Source: JBCDJG01 sp038748065
GTDB taxonomy: Bacteria > Pseudomonadota > Gammaproteobacteria > Pseudomonadales > Halieaceae
Reading direction: 5' to 3'
Assembly: GCA_038748065.1 (NCBI GenBank)
Contig: JBCDJG010000013.1
Span: 1 to 64,000 of the forward strand
Length of the DNA: 64,000 bases
Under the pieces are notes generated by a model, which ran no database searches, was not told the DNA's origin, and saw nothing but the letters and a program-made list of their open reading frames with translations. Positions 62,251 to 64,000 of this stretch are shown piece after piece. Both the position numbers and the translations under genes were made by a program. How positions within the stretch are numbered: position 1 is the stretch's first letter; each line of letters starts with the position of its first letter.

Positions 62251-62276
62251 TGATTGTGATTGTGATTGTGATTGTG
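62251..62276. repeat. Hexanucleotide tandem repeat (TGATTG)4 in the P450 leader
   Basis: Four full TGATTG units plus TG. It lies 17 bases from the P450 start, directly upstream of the GGGGA ribosome-binding site, on the side towards the regulon motif. Copy number could vary by slippage and tune expression. Confidence 0.75.
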
Positions 62277-62306
62277 CCTACGTTAGGCCAAGCCTTACTA
62301 CAAGTC

Positions 62307-62322
62307 TTAGCAGATGTGGACA
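62307..62322 (+). promoter_or_regulatory. Regulon motif, copy 3 (TTAGCAGATGTGGACA)
   Basis: Differs from copies 1 and 2 by one base (C to T). It lies between the P450 (72 bases away) and the extradiol dioxygenase (76 bases away), so it can govern both directions. Confidence 0.68.
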
Positions 62323-62397
62323 GACTGGCAAGGGGCTGTGGGCACTGCCAGCAATTCATGATTTGATATCATCAGAAGTGAATCAACGGAGGTTCTT

Positions 62398-63279
62398 ATG
62401 GGAGAAGTCGTCGGCGCTGCCATCGTTTCCCACGTGCCCACTATCATGTTGCCGGAGGAGACCCGGCGAGAGTTGAACGAAGGCAACGAGATTAGCCTGG
62501 TACCGGGTTTTCATCGCTTGCGCGAGGAAGTGCTGGACGTCCTGAAGCCGGACACCATTATCGTTTTCGATACGCACTGTGCGACGCTGCTCGAGTTCTT
62601 CATACCGTCGCACGAGCGACGCAGCGGCAAATTCACGTCGGAGGAACTTCCTCGCGGCATGTCGCAGGTACCCTACGATATGAAGGGCAGCCCGGCGCTC
62701 GCCGAGTTAATCGCCGAGGGGATCAAAGGACAAGGCGTCAGATCATCGACCATCGATGACCCCTATCTACCAATACACTACGGCACGGTCAATGTCGCGC
62801 ACTACCTGAATCGGGGTGAAGAGTGGTTATCGATTGGGGTCTGCATGACGGCTGATGCCGACGATTATCTCGCGGTTGGCCGCGGTATCGGCGAAGCCAT
62901 TGCCCGCTCAGACAAGCGCGTGGTCCTGCTCGCCAGCGGCTCCATGAGCCACACCTTCTATCCACTAAAGGAAATCTTCGAGCACGAATCCTCAGACCCG
63001 AAGCACATTTTTACGCCGGAAGCCCGCGCGGCCGATATGGAGCGCATAGACTGGTTCCATGAGGGCAATCACGCGCAGGTCATCGACACCATGGATGAGT
63101 ACTATGCCCATAAGCCTGAGGGCCGCTTCGGCCACTACCTGATGATGGTTGGAGCGCTTGGCGAACGCGACTGCAAAGCGCGAGGACGCCTGTTCAGCGA
63201 TTACGAGAACTCTGTGGGTACCAGCCAGGTGCACATCTGGTTTGACCGGCCCGAGGGTGGGTGGACTGCGGCAGCTTGA
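62398..63279 (+). CDS. Class III extradiol ring-cleavage dioxygenase (LigB-like)
   Basis: 293 residues. H12 (IVSHVP) and H60 (FDTHCATL) fit the two His iron ligands of the LigB-type fold; the Glu ligand should be in the later part. It opens a catechol-type ring between C2 and C3 or C4 and C5. GGAGG precedes the ATG at about 5 bases. Divergent from the P450 over regulon motif copy 3. Its product could pass to the FAH-family hydrolase at 56.2 kb. Confidence 0.88.
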   Translation: MGEVVGAAIVSHVPTIMLPEETRRELNEGNEISLVPGFHRLREEVLDVLKPDTIIVFDTHCATLLEFFIPSHERRSGKFTSEELPRGMSQVPYDMKGSPALAELIAEGIKGQGVRSSTIDDPYLPIHYGTVNVAHYLNRGEEWLSIGVCMTADADDYLAVGRGIGEAIARSDKRVVLLASGSMSHTFYPLKEIFEHESSDPKHIFTPEARAADMERIDWFHEGNHAQVIDTMDEYYAHKPEGRFGHYLMMVGALGERDCKARGRLFSDYENSVGTSQVHIWFDRPEGGWTAAA

Positions 63280-63324
63280 GTGCAGGGCCCTGGCAGTAAC
63301 ACCAGGCGGCCCCGCCCAGTGTAG

Positions 63325-64000
63325 CTAGTGTAAAGACACGCTACGACGATATTCGTGGGGCGCCATGCCGGACCAGCGCTGAAACGCGCGAGAAAATGTT
63401 GAGTGCTCAGAATAGCCAAGCTTCAGTGCCATTTCAGCGAGCGATTGCTTTTTACGCTTCCTGAACTCCAATGCGGCGTACTGCATGCGGCACTCATCCA
63501 GCAGCGCCTGGAATGAGAGCTCCTCAGTTGCCAACTTGCGTCGCAGAGTGCGGCTGGATACGCCCAGCTGCTGCGCGACATAGTCCTGGCACACGCTACC
63601 ATTGCTCATTTCATCGAATATGGTATCGCGGCAGCGCAGCGTGAAGGGTGTGCCTCGCTGCACCTGCGTCAGCTCACGTGTCAGGCGCTGCAAAGCGGAA
63701 CTATCCCCGCTAGCAGCAATGCTGAGTGGCTTATCCAACAGGGCCGCAGGGAAGCGCAGCATGTTATCGACACCGCCGTAGGTTACCTGCGTTTGCGTGA
63801 TGGCCGAATGATCGAAGCACAGCTGACCAGCATCGGCTTCCAATGTGATGCTGCTATGAACCCAGGCATCCGGCGCTGCCGTCTTGATAAGCAGGGCGAT
63901 GATCCCCAGGGTAAACATGGCATCTTCGTTGCGCGGCCAGATCGTCGGATCGAGAATACGATACTTGAAGGTGGCCCAGTCTTCCTCGATCTCCAAGCGA
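63325..64000 (-). CDS. AraC-family regulator, 5' end cut by window edge
   Basis: At least 223 residues. The C-terminal helix-turn-helix pair (VSSRTLRRKLATEELSF and LAEMALKLGYSEHSTFSRAF, MAPHEYRR) is AraC type. The frame is open to the edge; the TTG at 63996 is not a credible start, so the N-terminus lies beyond the window. It is convergent with the extradiol dioxygenase. Candidate regulator of the block marked by the 16-base motif, though a LysR or other factor cannot be excluded. Confidence 0.85.
   Translation of the reverse strand, partial: RLEIEEDWATFKYRILDPTIWPRNEDAMFTLGIIALLIKTAAPDAWVHSSITLEADAGQLCFDHSAITQTQVTYGGVDNMLRFPAALLDKPLSIAASGDSSALQRLTRELTQVQRGTPFTLRCRDTIFDEMSNGSVCQDYVAQQLGVSSRTLRRKLATEELSFQALLDECRMQYAALEFRKRKKQSLAEMALKLGYSEHSTFSRAFQRWSGMAPHEYRRSVSLH

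Noticed and set aside
1..64000. Insertion sequences, prophage, integrons, tRNA or rRNA genes
   Set aside because: No transposase, integrase, phage gene or cloverleaf-like structure was recognised.

Overview
This window looks like a chromosomal catabolic region of a GC-rich (roughly 60% by eye) Gram-negative bacterium. The most likely source is a marine-type gammaproteobacterium; a sphingomonad-like alphaproteobacterium cannot be excluded from sequence alone. Reasons: three TonB-dependent receptors with the plug start 'EEVxVTAxKR..Q..QD(V/I)..S(V/I)xAF', twin-arginine signals, an arylsulfatase, and many Rieske, P450, amidase, ligase, SDR and LysR/AraC/TetR genes. I see no tRNA, rRNA, insertion sequence, prophage gene or CRISPR array.

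Layout. 1-7.9 kb: end of a TonB receptor, an alpha/beta hydrolase, a metallophosphoesterase, a TerB-like protein, a solo Rieske oxygenase and a membrane-anchored hydrolase. 7.9-12.7 kb (minus): SDR, then serine hydrolase, quinone oxidoreductase, YheT-type hydrolase and SnoaL-like protein. 12.9-16.9 kb (plus): a lipocalin-like protein of unknown function and a two-subunit molybdenum hydroxylase (IorA/IorB type). 16.9-24.4 kb (minus): an apparent operon of SnoaL-like protein, Tat-exported flavin oxidase, glutamine amidotransferase, a 1080-residue reductive dehalogenase fused to its own NAD(P)H reductase, and an LLM oxidoreductase. A TetR gene is divergent from it, with two tandem imperfect palindromes between.

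25.2-36 kb (minus): TonB receptor with terminator, then a tight six-gene run of HDAC-like deacylase, two amidases, serine hydrolase, malonyl-CoA synthetase and AtoE-type short-chain acid transporter. This suggests uptake and stepwise hydrolysis of an amide to malonate or a related acid. A third amidase is divergent across three TTGAC-N7-GTCA-type sites. 37.7-44.4 kb: AraC regulator, DAO-type oxidase, RidA, ornithine-cyclodeaminase-like enzyme, LysR and aldehyde dehydrogenase (amine or imino-acid metabolism).

44.7-64 kb: a second catabolic block. It has an acyl-CoA ligase, thiolase-like protein, DUF35, SDR and Rieske alpha/beta operon, a TonB receptor, an arylsulfatase, an MFS transporter, an FAH hydrolase, an acetoacetate-decarboxylase-like protein, a P450-glutamine synthetase-aldehyde dehydrogenase operon, an LigB-type extradiol dioxygenase and a partial AraC regulator. 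A 16-base motif, TTAGCAGATGYGGACA, occurs in three promoter regions of this block and points to one regulator joining it into a regulon.

The strongest leads are the self-sufficient reductive dehalogenase operon with its TetR operator pair, the shared 16-base motif, the HDAC/amidase/MatB operon and the P450-GS-ALDH operon. Substrates are inferred, not shown.
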